DNA of 64,000 bases from an uncultured Oscillospiraceae bacterium. Lineage in GTDB: Bacteria > Bacillota > Clostridia > Oscillospirales > Ruminococcaceae. Positions 43,322 to 53,848 of this stretch are shown piece by piece; the first letter of the stretch is position 1, and each line of letters begins with the position of its first letter. The position numbers were made by a program, and so were the translations under genes. The notes under the pieces were generated by a model. That model did no database searches. It was not told the DNA's origin and saw nothing but the letters and a program-made list of their open reading frames with translations. The stretch covers positions 54,792 through 118,791 of the forward strand of contig CAKSPD010000007.1 in assembly GCA_934481385.1 (NCBI GenBank), in the 5' to 3' direction.

Positions 43322-44623
43322 ATGGATAACAGTTTTTTTAAGGAACTTGAAATACTTGGAAGTGAAAACAGTGTTGATACATCAGTTCTTGTTGAAAAGG
43401 TAAAGTCAGCTATGCTTAAAGCTGCAAAGAGAGCTTATCCGCACAGTGAGGATAATATCAGAATAGATATTGATACTGAAAATAAAGTATTCAATATGTA
43501 TATCGTTCAGCAGATTATTGAAGATACACCTATTGACATAAACGAAATCAATATTGAAGACGCTAAGGCTATTGACCCTACTGCTTATGTCGGCGGTACT
43601 ATGCTCCATAAAATCGATATTTCAACACTCGGCAGAACTGCTGCAATTTCTGCAAAGCAATCCATTAAGGGTGACCTTCGCCAGATTAACAGAGAACAGA
43701 TTCTCAAGCGTTTCGGCAGTAAAAAACACTGCTGTATAAATGTTACTGTTTCTCAGATTGATGCTTCAAAGGGTGATATTACTGTTGATTATGAGGGTAC
43801 TGAACTCTATCTTTTCAAAAAGGAACAGATTCCCGGCGAAACATTCAAGACAGGTCAGAATATAAAGGTTTATATAACTGATATTGCCAACCCTGACAAG
43901 AAACCTATCATCAAGATTTCACGCTCACAGAAGGATTTTGTAAAGCGTCTGTTTGAAATAGAAGTTCCGGAAATTTATGACGGTACTGTTGAAATCAAGG
44001 CTATTTCCAGAGAGGCAGGCTCAAGAACAAAAATGGCTGTATGGTCAAAGGATTCAAATGTTGAACCTGTCGGTGCTTGTATAGGCCCTAAGAGCAGTCG
44101 TATAACTGCTGTTGTAAAGGAACTTAACGGCGAAAAAATTGATATTATTCCTTACAGCGAAAATCCTGCTGAATTTATTGCAAGGGCTCTTGCTCCTGCA
44201 AAGGTTCTTAAAACTGTAATCACAACTCCTCCTTCAGCTGAAAAACCTGAAGAAGAAACTGAAACCGATGCTCTGAACAATGATTCTGAAAAGAAATCAC
44301 GCAGAGAAAATTCCGTTAAGGAAAACAAAACCTGCACTGTTATCGTTCCTAATGACCAGCTTTCACTTGCAATAGGAAACAAAGGTCAGAATGCAAAACT
44401 TGCTGCAAAGCTTACAGGCTATAAGATTGATATAAAACCTCAGTTTGACGTTGAAACACATGTAGAAGCCTCTGAACTTAAAGAGGATACTGCTAAGCTG
44501 TTCAATTCTGATTTGAATGATGACGATGATGATATGATTTCTGAAGAAAATGTTCAGGAAAATAATGAAATTGTTATCGATGATTCAGATATTTCTGAAA
44601 ATTCCGGAGAACAGCTTATATGA
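43322..44623 (+). CDS. nusA: Transcription termination/antitermination factor NusA with insert between KH domains
   Basis: A 433-residue RNA-polymerase-binding factor. N-terminal domain (1-125), S1 domain (about 130-200, GDITVDYEGTELYLFKKEQIPGE), KH1 (about 225-295; GACIGPKSSRITAVVKELNGEKIDII) and KH2 (about 333-385; VPNDQLSLAIGNKGQNAKLAAKLTGYKIDI). Between the KH domains is an extra acidic, charged stretch of about 33 residues (around 302-335) that ordinary NusA lacks, where KH1 and KH2 are normally packed tightly. A long acidic tail follows KH2. Start after GGAGG. The rnpM start overlaps its stop by 4 bases. Confidence 0.95.
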   Translation: MDNSFFKELEILGSENSVDTSVLVEKVKSAMLKAAKRAYPHSEDNIRIDIDTENKVFNMYIVQQIIEDTPIDINEINIEDAKAIDPTAYVGGTMLHKIDISTLGRTAAISAKQSIKGDLRQINREQILKRFGSKKHCCINVTVSQIDASKGDITVDYEGTELYLFKKEQIPGETFKTGQNIKVYITDIANPDKKPIIKISRSQKDFVKRLFEIEVPEIYDGTVEIKAISREAGSRTKMAVWSKDSNVEPVGACIGPKSSRITAVVKELNGEKIDIIPYSENPAEFIARALAPAKVLKTVITTPPSAEKPEEETETDALNNDSEKKSRRENSVKENKTCTVIVPNDQLSLAIGNKGQNAKLAAKLTGYKIDIKPQFDVETHVEASELKEDTAKLFNSDLNDDDDDMISEENVQENNEIVIDDSDISENSGEQLI

Positions 44624-44892
44624 AACCTAAAAAAATACCTATGAGAATATGTCTTGGCTGTGGTGAAAACAAACCTAAACGTGAGCTTGTCAGGGTTGTG
44701 AAATCTCCGGAGGGAGAAATAAGCCTTGACCTTACGGGCAAGAAATCAGGCAGGGGAGCTTATATATGCAGAAATGCTGAATGTCTTATTAAAGCCAGAA
44801 AGTCAAGACGTTTTGAAAAATCATTTTCATGCAGAATTGATGACAGCGTTTATGAGGTAATGGAAAATGAACTCCGTTCAGAAAACAGTTAA
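44620..44892 (+). CDS. rnpM: RNase P modulator RnpM (YlxR)
   Basis: A 90-residue RNA-binding protein of the YlxR family, reported to modulate RNase P in Bacillus. The family signature is clear: PMRICLGCGENKPKRELVRVVKSPEG, then DLTGKKSGRGAYICRNAECL. The two CxxC-like cysteine positions are present. It lies between nusA and ylxQ, its usual place, and overlaps both (4 and 26 bases), so the three are tightly coupled. Confidence 0.92.
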   Translation: MKPKKIPMRICLGCGENKPKRELVRVVKSPEGEISLDLTGKKSGRGAYICRNAECLIKARKSRRFEKSFSCRIDDSVYEVMENELRSENS

Positions 44893-45178
44893 TCTGCTTA
44901 CAATGTGCAGACGTGCCGGAAAAGCAACAATCGGTTTTGATGCCGTTTCAGATGCCGTTAAAAATAAAAAGGCTTTCTGCGTTATGACTGCAAGCGATAT
45001 TTCTGCCAATACTCTTAAAGAAATATCATTTGTGTGTTCTAAATATAATGTAAAGATTATTCCTGCCCGCCTGACTAAAGAAGAACTTCAGTTTTATCTC
45101 GGAAAAACTACTGCTGTTATAGCTGTATGTGACAGGGGGTTTGCTGAAGGATTTATAAATAATTCCGATATGCCGTAA
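44867..45178 (+). CDS. ylxQ: L7Ae-family ribosomal/RNA-binding protein YlxQ
   Basis: A 103-residue L7Ae/L30e-fold protein that likely binds kink-turn RNA. Family marks: [46 protein letters not shown], with the Gly and Lys of the RNA-binding edge. It sits between rnpM and infB, as in many Firmicutes. The ATG lies inside the end of rnpM. Confidence 0.88.
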   Translation: MNSVQKTVNLLTMCRRAGKATIGFDAVSDAVKNKKAFCVMTASDISANTLKEISFVCSKYNVKIIPARLTKEELQFYLGKTTAVIAVCDRGFAEGFINNSDMP

Positions 45179-45210
45179 TATATCAAAATATAAACAGGAG
45201 GTTGAGAAGT

Positions 45211-47685
45211 ATGCCAAAGAAAATAAAATTAAGTGAGGTAGCTTCAGATTTAAACGTTCCCGTTCAGGAGCTTATTTCGTTTTTTGCTGAAAAAGGCGAC
45301 AATAAAAAGAAATCTGTATCTTCCCTCACAAGTGATGAAGTGAATCTTCTGCTTGAACATTATACTGTTAAAAATCAGGTTTCAAGTTTTAATGAGTATT
45401 TCGCATCAGCAAACGAATCAAAGCCTTCTCCTGAAGAAAACAAAAATACAAATTTTGAAAAGCCTGCACGCAGAAATAATACTAAACAGGAAAAAAAATC
45501 CGCAAAGGATAATCAGAATCAGAAGGCTGAAAAACAGACCGGCTCAAAAAAATCTGAAAGGACAAGGGATAATAAGCCTATGCAGAATAATAATCAGAAA
45601 AATCAGAAATCAAAATCAATTCATGGTGAAAGAACTAAGCTCAATTCAACTTTCAGCTCTGAAACTTCTTCAACAATGTTCAGTTCTGAAACTTCTCCTG
45701 CAACAGCCAAAAGAAGAACTGTTGATACAAGAGGAAGCTATATAGACCTCGATAAATACAATGAACGCTATGAACAGATTGCTCCAGAAAACAGCAAACA
45801 TGGAAAGGATAACTATTCTTCCAAAAAACAGAAAATAAATCAGAAATCAGCACAGCGTAACCGTCAGCAGTATTCAAACAAGGAATCCGAGGCTGAAAAG
45901 CTCCGCCGTCTTGAACTCGAACGTGCAAGAAAACAGCAGATTAAAGTTATGATTCCGGACAGCATAACAGTAGGCGAACTTGCTACAAGACTTAAAAAGA
46001 GTGCTGCTGAAGTTATCAAGAAACTTATGAGTCTTGGCGTTATGGCTACTATCAATGAACAGATTGATTTCGATACAGCAAGCCTTGTTGCTGAAGAACT
46101 CGGTGCTAAGGTAGAAAAGGAAGTTATTGTTACTATTGAGGAACGCCTTATAGATGACAGTGATGATGAGGAAAATCTCCAGCCAAGAAGTCCTGTTGTT
46201 GTTGTTATGGGACATGTTGACCACGGTAAAACTTCTATTCTCGACAGAATAAGACATGCCAATGTAACTGCATCTGAAGCAGGCGGTATTACACAGCATA
46301 TCGGTGCTTATCAGGTTAAATATAACGGTCAGACTATCACATTCCTTGATACCCCCGGACATGAGGCATTCACTTCAATGCGTGCAAGAGGTGCTAATAT
46401 AACTGATATTGCCATTCTTGTTGTTGCTGCTGATGACGGTATAATGCCACAGACAATCGAATCAATAAACCATGCAAAAGCTGCCAATATTCAGGTTATT
46501 GTTGCCATAAACAAGATGGATAAGGAAGGTGCTGATGCTGAAAGAGTAAAACAGGAACTTACTGAACATAATCTTGTTTGTGAGGAATGGGGCGGAAATA
46601 CAATATGCGTTCCTGTATCTGCAAAAACAGGTGAGGGAATTGATGAACTTCTTGAAAACATTCTTCTTGTTGCTGAAGTTCAGGAACTTAAAGCTAATCC
46701 TGACCGTCTTGCAAAGGGTACTGTAATTGAGGCTCGTCTTGACAAAGGCAGAGGCCCTATTGCTACACTTCTCGTTCAGAAAGGTACACTCCATACAGGT
46801 GATGTAATAATTGCAGGTACATCTGTCGGCAGAGTCCGTGTTATGACAAACGATAAGGGAAGAACTGTTAAATCCGCAGGCCCTTCTGTTCCTGTCGAAA
46901 TTACAGGTCTTGCTGATGTTCCGAGTGCCGGTGATATTTTCGATGCCGTTAAGGACGAAAGACTTGCAAGGGAACTTGTTGAAAAGAGAAAGCATGACAT
47001 AAAGGAAGAACAGTTCAAGTCTGTTAAGAAAGTTACACTTGACAATCTGTTCAGCCATATTGCTGAGGGCGAAATAAAGGAACTTCCTATAATTGTAAAG
47101 GCTGATGTTCAGGGTTCTGTTGAGGCTGTTAAACAGTCACTTGAAAAACTTTCAAATGATGAAGTAAGAGTAACTGTTATTCATGGCGGTGTAGGTGCTG
47201 TAAGTGACAGTGACGTTATGCTTGCAAATGCTTCAAATGCAATTATTGTCGGATTTAATGTAAGACCTGACCCTGTTGCTGCTGAAAGTGCTGCAAGAGA
47301 TGGTGTTGATATAAGACTTTACAGAATTATTTATGATGCAATTGAAGAAATAGAAACTGCTATGAAGGGTATGCTTGCTCCTAAGTTCAGAGAAATTTCT
47401 GTCGGAAGAATTGAAGTACGTCAGGTATATAAAATTTCCAGTGTCGGAATGGTTGCAGGTTGTTATGTTCTTGACGGAAAAGTTACAAGACAGTGCCAGA
47501 TTAGAGTTGTCCGTGACGGTATAGTTGTTGCTGAGGATAAAATCAGCAGTCTTAAGAGATTTAAGGACGATGCAAAGGAAGTTGCATCAGGTTATGAATG
47601 CGGTATCAGCCTTGAAAAGTTCGCTGATGTCAAGGAAGGCGACATATTTGAGGCATTTATGATAGAGGAATACAGAGAGGACTGA
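45211..47685 (+). CDS. infB: Translation initiation factor IF-2
   Basis: An 824-residue GTPase that brings fMet-tRNA to the ribosome. A short IF2-N motif at the start ([22 protein letters not shown]), then a low-complexity Lys/Asn/Gln/Ser-rich part (about 60-230), a second IF2-N, and the GTPase domain: G1 GHVDHGKTS (about 333-341), G3 DTPGHEAF, G4 NKMD. Domains 2-4 follow through [19 protein letters not shown]. The ATG at 45211 is eight bases after AGGAGG; a TTG in frame at 45202 overlaps that site. Confidence 0.97.
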   Translation: MPKKIKLSEVASDLNVPVQELISFFAEKGDNKKKSVSSLTSDEVNLLLEHYTVKNQVSSFNEYFASANESKPSPEENKNTNFEKPARRNNTKQEKKSAKDNQNQKAEKQTGSKKSERTRDNKPMQNNNQKNQKSKSIHGERTKLNSTFSSETSSTMFSSETSPATAKRRTVDTRGSYIDLDKYNERYEQIAPENSKHGKDNYSSKKQKINQKSAQRNRQQYSNKESEAEKLRRLELERARKQQIKVMIPDSITVGELATRLKKSAAEVIKKLMSLGVMATINEQIDFDTASLVAEELGAKVEKEVIVTIEERLIDDSDDEENLQPRSPVVVVMGHVDHGKTSILDRIRHANVTASEAGGITQHIGAYQVKYNGQTITFLDTPGHEAFTSMRARGANITDIAILVVAADDGIMPQTIESINHAKAANIQVIVAINKMDKEGADAERVKQELTEHNLVCEEWGGNTICVPVSAKTGEGIDELLENILLVAEVQELKANPDRLAKGTVIEARLDKGRGPIATLLVQKGTLHTGDVIIAGTSVGRVRVMTNDKGRTVKSAGPSVPVEITGLADVPSAGDIFDAVKDERLARELVEKRKHDIKEEQFKSVKKVTLDNLFSHIAEGEIKELPIIVKADVQGSVEAVKQSLEKLSNDEVRVTVIHGGVGAVSDSDVMLANASNAIIVGFNVRPDPVAAESAARDGVDIRLYRIIYDAIEEIETAMKGMLAPKFREISVGRIEVRQVYKISSVGMVAGCYVLDGKVTRQCQIRVVRDGIVVAEDKISSLKRFKDDAKEVASGYECGISLEKFADVKEGDIFEAFMIEEYRED

Positions 47686-47692
47686 TTTCTTT

Positions 47693-48154
47693 ATGGAAAG
47701 TAACAGAATGAGCAACAAGGATATGCTGAATTACTGCGATGAAGCTCTTGCATGGGAGGATTTCAGCCCTGTTGATATATTCTTTTTTGAATCAGTGAAA
47801 AAAATTCTTCTCGGTGAGTCAAGTCCTGTTGAAGAACCTGAAATCGATGACCTTCTCGGTATTGAAAGACCTGTCGGCTCTGAGGAGCTTGAACCTGATT
47901 ATGATAAGTATGCTGATGAATATTATGATGAGGAAATTCCTCATACAGATGATTATGAGCTGGAAGAAATCAGTGATGTTCAGCCCTCGGAGAATAAACA
48001 GGAAAGTTATAGTGTAAGTGTTGATAAGCCTGAAGATATTACTGATGTTTCAGAGGAAATGAAAATATTTGCTGATACGCTTTTTTCTGACGGCTTTTTT
48101 GATGCTGATGATGATTCGGAAGATGATGATGAATATACTGAAAATGCTCAGTAA
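47693..48154 (+). CDS. Acidic protein of unknown function inside the infB-rbfA interval
   Basis: A 153-residue, extremely acidic protein: long stretches of Asp/Glu/Tyr (YDKYADEYYDEEIPHTDDYELEE; DADDDSEDDDEYTEN). Residues 1-45 contain a hydrophobic WEDFSPVDIFFFESVKKILLG segment that may be a small folded or binding part. It lies 7 bases after infB and 13 bases before rbfA. Bacillus has a different, unrelated small gene at this site (ylxP); I see no resemblance. It could be a nucleic-acid mimic or chaperone in ribosome assembly, which is speculative. Confidence 0.75.
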   Translation: MESNRMSNKDMLNYCDEALAWEDFSPVDIFFFESVKKILLGESSPVEEPEIDDLLGIERPVGSEELEPDYDKYADEYYDEEIPHTDDYELEEISDVQPSENKQESYSVSVDKPEDITDVSEEMKIFADTLFSDGFFDADDDSEDDDEYTENAQ

Positions 48155-48167
48155 GAAAGGATAATTT

Positions 48168-48503
48168 ATGCCTAATTTTAAACTCAGCCGAATGGAAGAG
48201 GATATAAAAAGAGAAATGACCGCTATTCTTCGTGAACTCAAAGACCCCCGCATTGCTCCTATGCTTACTGTTGTGAGAGCAGAGCTTTCAGGCGATATGT
48301 CATACTGCAAGATTTATGTTTCATGCCTTGAAGGTATGGAAAAAACAAAGCAGTCCGTAAAAGGCCTTGAAAGTGCAGGCGGTTTTATAAAGCGTGAATT
48401 ATTTCACCGCCTTAAAATGAGAAAATGTCCTGAACTTAATTTTATTGCTGATGATTCTATTGCATACGGTGCAGAAATCAACAGAAAACTCAACGAAATA
48501 TAA
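48168..48503 (+). CDS. rbfA: Ribosome-binding factor A
   Basis: A 111-residue cold-shock ribosome assembly factor with a KH-like fold. Family marks: LSRMEEDIKREMTAILRELKDPRI, then LTVVRAELSGDMSYCKIYVSCL and the C-terminal RKCPELNFIADDSIAYGAEINRKL. AAAGGA stands before the ATG. It lies in the infB-rbfA-nrnA-truB order that is common in Firmicutes. Confidence 0.95.
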   Translation: MPNFKLSRMEEDIKREMTAILRELKDPRIAPMLTVVRAELSGDMSYCKIYVSCLEGMEKTKQSVKGLESAGGFIKRELFHRLKMRKCPELNFIADDSIAYGAEINRKLNEI

Positions 48504-48518
48504 TTAAGGAGGATTTTT

Positions 48519-49478
48519 ATGCTTATAGGTATGAGCCAAGCAGATGATTTTCTCAGAAACTGCGATAACGTTTATATACTTGTTCACCAGAGTCCTGACG
48601 GCGACTGTATAGGTTCAGGTTTTGCAATCCATTCAGTTCTTAAAGATATGGGAAAAAGAAGTGCTGTTTTATGCAGTGATGATTTTCTGAAAAAATTTGA
48701 TTTCATTACTAAAACCATTGAAAATAATCCTGATTTTGAACCAGATACAATTATTGCCGTTGATGTGGCTGATATAAAACTCCTCGGAAAATATCAGGAA
48801 ATTTACGGCGGTAAAATTCAGCTCTGTATAGACCACCATGTTTCAAATACAGGCTATGCTGAACGCACTCTCCTTGATTCAAAGGCTTCTGCTGCATGTG
48901 AAGTTATTTATAAACTTCTTGTCGGGGAAATGAAACTTGAGATTTCTGATTATACAGCTATGTGTCTTTATACAGGAATTGCAACGGATACAGGCTGTTT
49001 CAAATATGAAAGCACTTCTGCTGAAACTCATGAAATAGTTGCCGGAATTATGAGAAAGCATAAACTGAACTATGCTAAAATAAACCGTGAAATGTTTGAT
49101 GTCAAATCAGCAGGCAGACTTAAAATGGAAAGTGCTGTTATAGATATTATGGAATATTATCTTGGCGGAAAAGTTACTGTTATAGCTATAACAAAACAGC
49201 TTTTTGACAGTCTGGGTATTGATTCAAATGATTTGGACGGCTGTGCCTCTCTGCCTTTGCAGGTTGAAGGCGTTGAAGTAGGAATTACCATAAAAGAAAA
49301 AGCTCCTGATTCCTATAAGATTTCGATGCGTTCAACAGGAGATGTTAATGTATCACAGATATGTGCAACTCTCGGCGGAGGCGGTCACGCTAAGGCTTCA
49401 GGCTGTGCAATAGACGGAAATCTTGAGGACGTTAAAAAAATTCTTGTTGAGGCTGTAAGAAAGGGTATGAATCTGTGA
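48519..49478 (+). CDS. DHH-family phosphoesterase (nanoRNase/pAp phosphatase, NrnA type)
   Basis: A 319-residue bimetal enzyme. N-terminal DHH domain: HQSPDGDCIGSGFAIHSVL (metal Asp in DGD, about 28-30), VDVADIKLLGK, and CIDHHVSNTGYAERTL (DHH, about 104-106). The C-terminal DHHA1 domain ends with GGGGHAKASGCAIDG. NrnA-type proteins digest 2-5 nucleotide RNAs and pAp. The order rbfA-nrnA-truB is frequently seen. AAGGAGGA precedes the ATG. c-di-AMP/pApA degradation (GdpP-like) is unlikely because there are no PAS or membrane parts. Confidence 0.9.
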   Translation: MLIGMSQADDFLRNCDNVYILVHQSPDGDCIGSGFAIHSVLKDMGKRSAVLCSDDFLKKFDFITKTIENNPDFEPDTIIAVDVADIKLLGKYQEIYGGKIQLCIDHHVSNTGYAERTLLDSKASAACEVIYKLLVGEMKLEISDYTAMCLYTGIATDTGCFKYESTSAETHEIVAGIMRKHKLNYAKINREMFDVKSAGRLKMESAVIDIMEYYLGGKVTVIAITKQLFDSLGIDSNDLDGCASLPLQVEGVEVGITIKEKAPDSYKISMRSTGDVNVSQICATLGGGGHAKASGCAIDGNLEDVKKILVEAVRKGMNL

Positions 49479-50368
49479 ACGGAATACTTTGTATGAATAA
49501 GCCTTCCGGTTTTACTTCATTTGATGTTATCGCAAAGCTCAGGGGAATCCTTAAAATAAGACGTCTTGGCCATTCCGGAACGCTTGACCCTATGGCTACC
49601 GGAGTTCTTCCTGTTTTTGTCGGAACAGCTACAAAGGCATGTGATATTCTTCCTGATAATTCAAAGAGCTATCTTGCCGGTTTTAAGTTCGGTGTTTCCA
49701 CTGATACTCAGGATATTACGGGAAATGTTATTAATCAGTATCAGAAAACTGTATCATATCAGGATATAACTGATATACTTCCAAAGTTCAGCGGTGATAT
49801 TCTCCAGACTCCGCCGATGTATTCAGCAGTTCAGATAAACGGAAAACGTCTTTATGACCTTGCACGTCAGGGTATTGAAGTTGAACGTCCTCAGCGTGAA
49901 ATCCATATAGACTCCATAGAGCTTGAAAGTTTTGATGAAAATACTCAGTCAGGAACGCTTTCTGTTATGTGTTCAAAAGGTACTTATATCAGAACAATTA
50001 TAAATGATATCGGTGATTTGTTCGGTTGCGGAGGAATTATGACATCTCTTGTAAGAACATCTGCAAGCGGTTTTTCACTTGATGACTGCTTTGATTTTGA
50101 ACAGGTTGAAAATGCCGTTAAAAATCAGAGTATTGAAAATCTGCTTATACCGATAGATAAAGCTTTCGTGAAATATCCTGCTTTAAATCTCGGAGAACAT
50201 CAGACAAGACTTTATAAAAACGGTGTAAAGCTTGATTTGGAAAGAATCAGAAATATTCTGCCTGATAATGATATTTACAGAATTTATGGATATGACAGCA
50301 GATTTATCGGACTTGCTGTTGCTGAACATGATAATAATATTCTTAAAGTATATAAAAATCTTGTCTGA
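49475..50368 (+). CDS. truB: tRNA pseudouridine-55 synthase TruB
   Basis: A 297-residue enzyme that makes pseudouridine 55 in the T-loop of tRNAs. The active-site Asp is D38 in LGHSGTLDPMATGVLPV. The conserved start NGILCMNKPSGFTSFDV is reached by a GTG that overlaps the previous stop (GTGA). QTPPMYSAVQINGKRLYDLARQG and GTYIRTIINDIGDLFGCGG are typical. A PUA-like C-terminal end of reduced size follows. Next gene ribF begins 16 bases later. Confidence 0.96.
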   Translation: MNGILCMNKPSGFTSFDVIAKLRGILKIRRLGHSGTLDPMATGVLPVFVGTATKACDILPDNSKSYLAGFKFGVSTDTQDITGNVINQYQKTVSYQDITDILPKFSGDILQTPPMYSAVQINGKRLYDLARQGIEVERPQREIHIDSIELESFDENTQSGTLSVMCSKGTYIRTIINDIGDLFGCGGIMTSLVRTSASGFSLDDCFDFEQVENAVKNQSIENLLIPIDKAFVKYPALNLGEHQTRLYKNGVKLDLERIRNILPDNDIYRIYGYDSRFIGLAVAEHDNNILKVYKNLV

Positions 50369-50384
50369 GGTGATTATTTAATCT

Positions 50385-51266
50385 ATGAAAAATAAAACAG
50401 CAGTCGCTCTCGGACTTTTTGACGGTATTCACAGAGGTCACAGACTTATTCTTAACAAGGCTCTTTCCTATAAGGAATATACACCTGCTGTATTTACATT
50501 TAATACACAGTCGATTAAATTCAAGCATGGCAAACCGTTTGAATATATTTACCCCAATTCACGCAAACTTGAAATCATAAGAAATATGAATTTTGATTAT
50601 ATTGAATCACCCGATTTTGATACACTCAGAAACCTTGACGGTGAAAGCTTTGCAAAATATATTCTTGCTGAAAAGATGAATTCAGGTGTTGTTGTGTGCG
50701 GTGAAAATTTCCGTTTCGGTAAAAATGCCTCATGTGATACTGATGACCTTATACGTTTCGGCAGAAAATATAATTTTAAAACCGAAGTAATAAAGCTTGC
50801 GGAAAATTCAGGAAATGTTCCTGTATCGTCCGGAATTATAAGGGAACTTCTGAAACAGGGAAGAATCTCTGAACTTTCGGAACTCGGTTTCTGTTATACA
50901 ATTAAAAATACTGTTGCAGAGGGAAATAAAATCGGCAGAACTATTGATTTTCCTACTATAAACCAGAATTTTTATGACGGTCAGCTTGTACTGAAATATG
51001 GTGTTTATTGTTCTGAAACAATTATTGATAATATTTCTTATGTTTCTGTAACAAATATCGGTGTAAAGCCTACTGTTGAGGATAATATAAAACCTCTTGC
51101 TGAAACACATATTCTCGGTTACTGCGGAAATCTTTACGGAACTTCTCCGGAAGTCCGTATTAAAGATTTTGTCAGAAGTGAAAAAAAATTCTCCTCTGTT
51201 GATGAGCTTAAAGTTCAGATTGCAGAAGATATAAAATATATTAAAACAATTTCCAGAAAGGATTGA
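50385..51266 (+). CDS. ribF: Bifunctional riboflavin kinase / FAD synthetase
   Basis: A 293-residue enzyme making FMN and then FAD. The N-terminal FAD synthetase (nucleotidyltransferase) has [14 protein letters not shown] and [17 protein letters not shown]; the C-terminal kinase begins at [21 protein letters not shown] with the usual G-R-x-GFPTAN motif (here [10 protein letters not shown]), then YGVYCSE. It is normally next to truB in Firmicutes, as here. gltX begins 8 bases after its end. Confidence 0.94.
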   Translation: MKNKTAVALGLFDGIHRGHRLILNKALSYKEYTPAVFTFNTQSIKFKHGKPFEYIYPNSRKLEIIRNMNFDYIESPDFDTLRNLDGESFAKYILAEKMNSGVVVCGENFRFGKNASCDTDDLIRFGRKYNFKTEVIKLAENSGNVPVSSGIIRELLKQGRISELSELGFCYTIKNTVAEGNKIGRTIDFPTINQNFYDGQLVLKYGVYCSETIIDNISYVSVTNIGVKPTVEDNIKPLAETHILGYCGNLYGTSPEVRIKDFVRSEKKFSSVDELKVQIAEDIKYIKTISRKD

Positions 51267-51274
51267 TTTTTAAA

Positions 51275-52735
51275 ATGTCAGATACTAAAAGAGTAAGAAC
51301 AAGATTTGCTCCGAGTCCTACGGGATATATGCATATCGGAAATCTCAGAACAGCTCTCTATACTTATTTGATTGCAAAGAAAAATAATGGTGATTTCATT
51401 CTTCGTATAGAAGATACTGACAGAGAAAGATATGTTGAGGGTGCTGTTGATGTAATTTATGATACTCTCAGAATGACAGGTCTTAAATGGGACGAAGGCC
51501 CTGATATAGGAGGCCCTGTCGGCCCTTATGTACAGTCTGAAAGAATGGGAATGTTCAAGGATTATGCCCTTAAACTTGTTGAAAGCGGTCACGCTTATTA
51601 CTGTTTCTGCGACAAAGACCGTCTTGATGAACTTAAAAAAATTCAGGAGGCATCTCATATCGCTCCTATGTATGACCGTCATTGCCGTAATCTTTCAAAA
51701 GAAGAAGTTCAGGAAAAACTTGATGCCGGTATTCCTTATGTAATCCGTCAGAAAATGCCTCTTGAAGGTACTACAACTTTCCATGATGAAGTTTATGGTG
51801 ACATTACTGTTGACAATTCAACTCTTGATGACCAGATTCTTATTAAAACTGACGGTATGCCGACATATAACTTTGCAAATGTTGTTGATGACCACACAAT
51901 GGGTATAACTCATGTTGTAAGAGGTAATGAATATCTTTCATCAACTCCTAAATATAATCTTCTTTATGAGGCTTTCGGCTGGGATATTCCTAAATATATT
52001 CACTGCTCTCCTGTTATGAAAGACCAGACAACTAAACTTTCAAAGAGAAACGGTGATGCATCTTTTGAAGATTTGCTGAAAAAAGGCTATCTCAAAGAGG
52101 CTGTTGTAAACTTTATCGCACTTCTCGGCTGGGCTCCTAAAGGTGAACAGGAAATCTTTACACTTGATGAGCTTGTTCAGGAATTTGATATAAGCGGAAT
52201 TTCAAAAGCTCCTGCTATTTTTGACCCGATTAAGCTTAAAGCTATCAATGCTGAATATATCAGAAGAATGACTCCTGAACACTTCCTTGAAGTTATTACT
52301 CCTTATATCAGACAGAGTGTAAAGAGAGAAGATATTGATATTAAGGTTCTTGCATCTGTTCTTCAGCCAAGAACTGAACTCTTTACAGATGTTCCGGAAC
52401 AGGTTGACTTTATCGACAAACTTCCTGAATATGATACTGCTATGTATTGTCATAAGAAAATGAAAACCAATCTTGAAACTTCTCTTGAGGCTCTTAAAGC
52501 TGTACTTCCTGTTCTTGAAAATCTTCAGGAATGGAATGTTGAGTCAATCCACAAGGCTTTGTTTGACCTTGTTGCTGAACTCGGTGTTAAAAACGGCTGG
52601 CTTTTATGGCCTGTAAGAACTGCTGTTTCAGGAAAACAGTTTACTCCGGGCGGTGCTGTTGAGCTTTGTGATATTCTCGGAAAAGAGGATTCACTCGCAA
52701 GAATCAAAAAGGGTATTGAATTGCTCTCTGTATAA
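51275..52735 (+). CDS. gltX: Glutamyl-tRNA synthetase
   Basis: A 486-residue class I synthetase. HIGH-like motif [20 protein letters not shown] (about 12-31); KMSKS-like motif [13 protein letters not shown] (about 255). The anticodon-binding part begins after residue 330. The discriminating region for Gln versus Glu was not resolved by eye; no gatCAB genes are in view. I use the ATG at 51275 after AAAGGA rather than the earlier 51263 ATG overlapping the ribF end. Last gene of the rimP operon; a weak hairpin follows at 52785-52808. Confidence 0.94.
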   Translation: MSDTKRVRTRFAPSPTGYMHIGNLRTALYTYLIAKKNNGDFILRIEDTDRERYVEGAVDVIYDTLRMTGLKWDEGPDIGGPVGPYVQSERMGMFKDYALKLVESGHAYYCFCDKDRLDELKKIQEASHIAPMYDRHCRNLSKEEVQEKLDAGIPYVIRQKMPLEGTTTFHDEVYGDITVDNSTLDDQILIKTDGMPTYNFANVVDDHTMGITHVVRGNEYLSSTPKYNLLYEAFGWDIPKYIHCSPVMKDQTTKLSKRNGDASFEDLLKKGYLKEAVVNFIALLGWAPKGEQEIFTLDELVQEFDISGISKAPAIFDPIKLKAINAEYIRRMTPEHFLEVITPYIRQSVKREDIDIKVLASVLQPRTELFTDVPEQVDFIDKLPEYDTAMYCHKKMKTNLETSLEALKAVLPVLENLQEWNVESIHKALFDLVAELGVKNGWLLWPVRTAVSGKQFTPGGAVELCDILGKEDSLARIKKGIELLSV

Positions 52736-52784
52736 TTTCGCTTTGTTTTCACACTGTCATCACATATAAATTATAGAATCATAT

Positions 52785-52808
52785 AGCCGGAGTTTTTTCG
52801 CTCCGGCT
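52785..52808 (+). terminator. Hairpin between gltX and the ABC operon
   Basis: AGCCGGAG (52785-52792) pairs with CTCCGGCT (52801-52808); the following sequence TAATAAAAATTT is only partly T-rich. Probably a weak terminator, or an RNA processing site at the start of the ABC operon. Confidence 0.5.
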
Positions 52809-52846
52809 TAATAAAAATTTCCCTGAAAAAAGGAGGAAAATAAAAA

Positions 52847-53848
52847 ATGATAGAGGTTAAAAACCTTACTAAATTTTACGGTGACAAAAAAGCTGTTGAC
52901 AATATCAGCTTTAAAGTGAATAAGGGTGAAATTCTTGGATTTTTAGGGCCTAACGGTGCAGGAAAATCAACCACTATGAATATGCTTACCGGTTATATAT
53001 CATCTTCATCAGGACAGGTGCTTATTGACGGAACAGATATTCTTGAAGACCCTATAAAAGCTAAGAAAAATATCGGTTATCTCCCTGAAATCCCTCCTCT
53101 TTATGTTGATATGACCGTTCATGAATATCTTAATTTCATGTATGACCTTAAAAAATGCAAACAGTCCAGAAAAGCTCATATCAATGATATATGTTCACTT
53201 TGTAAAATTTCTGATGTTGAAAACAGAATAATTAAAAATCTTTCAAAGGGTTATCGTCAGCGTGTTGGACTTGCACAGGCTCTTATTGGTAATCCTCCTG
53301 TGCTTATTCTTGATGAACCTACTGTCGGTCTTGACCCTAAGCAGATTATTGAAATCCGTACTCTTATTAAGAAACTCGGAAAATCCCATACAGTTATACT
53401 TTCTTCTCATATACTTTCTGAAATTCAGGCTGTATGCGACAGAATTATAATTATCAATAAAGGTGTTCTTTCTGCTGACGGAACTGCTGATTCAATTTCA
53501 CAGAGCCTTACCAATAAGCATCGTATGACTGCAAGAATAAGCGGTGCAGATAAAAATACTATTTCTGATGCCCTTAAAGCTATTGAGGGTGTAAAATATG
53601 TCCGTGCCGATATGGAGCGTGAAAAAGGTATTTATGATTATGATATTGAATCTGAACATGATACGGATATAAGACCTCAGCTTAACAAGCTCTGTGCTGA
53701 AAAAGGCTGGAATATTCTTATGCTTCAGCTTTCGGAACTTACTCTTGAAGATATATTCCTTAAAATTACTATGGGTGAGGGAATTGTTATTCCTAAAGAG
53801 GAAGAAAAACCACAGCCCGAAGATAATAATAACGGAGGCGAAAAATAA
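52847..53848 (+). CDS. ABC transporter ATPase (GldA-like)
   Basis: A 333-residue ATPase. Walker A GPNGAGKST at 34-42, Q-loop region YLPEIPPLY, signature NLSKGYRQRVGLAQAL (about 130-145), Walker B VLILDEPTVGLD, switch His in ILSSHILSE. After the core an extra domain of about 110 residues ends with a Lys/Glu/Asn-rich tail. It forms an operon with an ABC-2 permease, a GldG-type protein and a DUF4340 protein. These sets, named after gliding genes, occur in many non-gliding bacteria; the substrate is unknown. AAAGGAGG precedes the ATG. Confidence 0.92.
   Translation: MIEVKNLTKFYGDKKAVDNISFKVNKGEILGFLGPNGAGKSTTMNMLTGYISSSSGQVLIDGTDILEDPIKAKKNIGYLPEIPPLYVDMTVHEYLNFMYDLKKCKQSRKAHINDICSLCKISDVENRIIKNLSKGYRQRVGLAQALIGNPPVLILDEPTVGLDPKQIIEIRTLIKKLGKSHTVILSSHILSEIQAVCDRIIIINKGVLSADGTADSISQSLTNKHRMTARISGADKNTISDALKAIEGVKYVRADMEREKGIYDYDIESEHDTDIRPQLNKLCAEKGWNILMLQLSELTLEDIFLKITMGEGIVIPKEEEKPQPEDNNNGGEK

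Noticed and set aside
45680..47058. Minus-strand open frames opposite infB
   Set aside because: Chance frames against a conserved gene; no promoters or ribosome sites.
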